Assembly: GCA_031269415.1 (NCBI GenBank)
Contig: JAISZF010000231.1
Span: 1 to 5,269, forward strand
DNA length: 5,269 bases
Direction of reading: 5' to 3'
From: Clostridiales bacterium
GTDB lineage: Bacteria; Bacillota; Clostridia; Lachnospirales; WQUN01
A model generated the notes under the pieces. It was given only the letters and a program-made list of their open reading frames with translations, made no database searches and was not told where the DNA came from. The translations under genes and the position numbers were made by a program. This document shows positions 5,245 to 5,269 of this stretch, piece after piece (positions within the stretch are counted from its first letter, which is position 1; every line of letters begins with the position of its first letter).

Positions 5245-5269
5245 ACTGGTTTCGATTTTTATATATATA

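Noticed and set aside
1..5269. CRISPR array, insertion sequence or integrase attachment site next to the tRNA
   Set aside because: No regularly spaced direct repeats, no transposase or integrase frame, and no repeated copy of the tRNA 3' end were seen in the window.

Overview
The window looks like chromosomal DNA of an anaerobic Bacillota (Clostridia-type) bacterium. This rests on Bacillus-type Shine-Dalgarno sequences (AAGGAGG, GAGGAG), promoters at or near the TTGACA-17-TATAAT consensus, a tRNA gene with no encoded CCA, AT-rich spacers between moderate-GC genes, and protein families common in that group. A species cannot be named. Every gene I accept is on the minus strand, so transcription runs from right (5269) to left (1).

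Right part (3083-5269): an intact 700-residue GH13 alpha-amylase-family enzyme of the neopullulanase/cyclomaltodextrinase type, apparently cytoplasmic. Its start codon has no adjacent Shine-Dalgarno. A perfect AAGGAGG lies 52 nt upstream, and the bases between can fold into a GC-only stem-loop. That would bring the AAGGAGG to 7 nt from the ATG, a possible structure-bridged ribosome binding site and the most interesting signal here. The amylase stop codon lies inside the -35 box of a perfect-consensus promoter for the next gene, tRNA-Ser(GCU).

Middle (2603-3006): the tRNA is followed by two tandem intrinsic terminators (2861-2898 and 2790-2836). The rest of the 315-base gene-free stretch (2603-2917) holds a candidate promoter and a clear Shine-Dalgarno for the next gene. 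It also has a plus-strand extended -10 match of unknown meaning.

Left part (221-2602): a three-gene minus-strand cluster that looks partly decayed. First is an intact cysteine-rich 414-residue protein of unknown function. Next is only the C-terminal barrel domain of a GcvT-like (aminomethyltransferase/demethylase family) protein. Last is a short PucR/CdaR-type regulator, whose ATG overlaps the GcvT stop (ATGA). The regulator frame is cut by one amber codon inside its DNA-binding helix-turn-helix, then continues in frame for 43 well-conserved residues to a TGA. Either the operon is being lost, or the amber codon is read through. Every complete gene in the window ends in TGA, and this TAG is the only one inside a recognised frame. 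The gene combination hints at one-carbon/methyl-group metabolism, but that is inference.

Left edge (1-220): a strong promoter (TTGATA-17-TATAAT) drives the first 32 codons of an unidentified gene that runs off the window.
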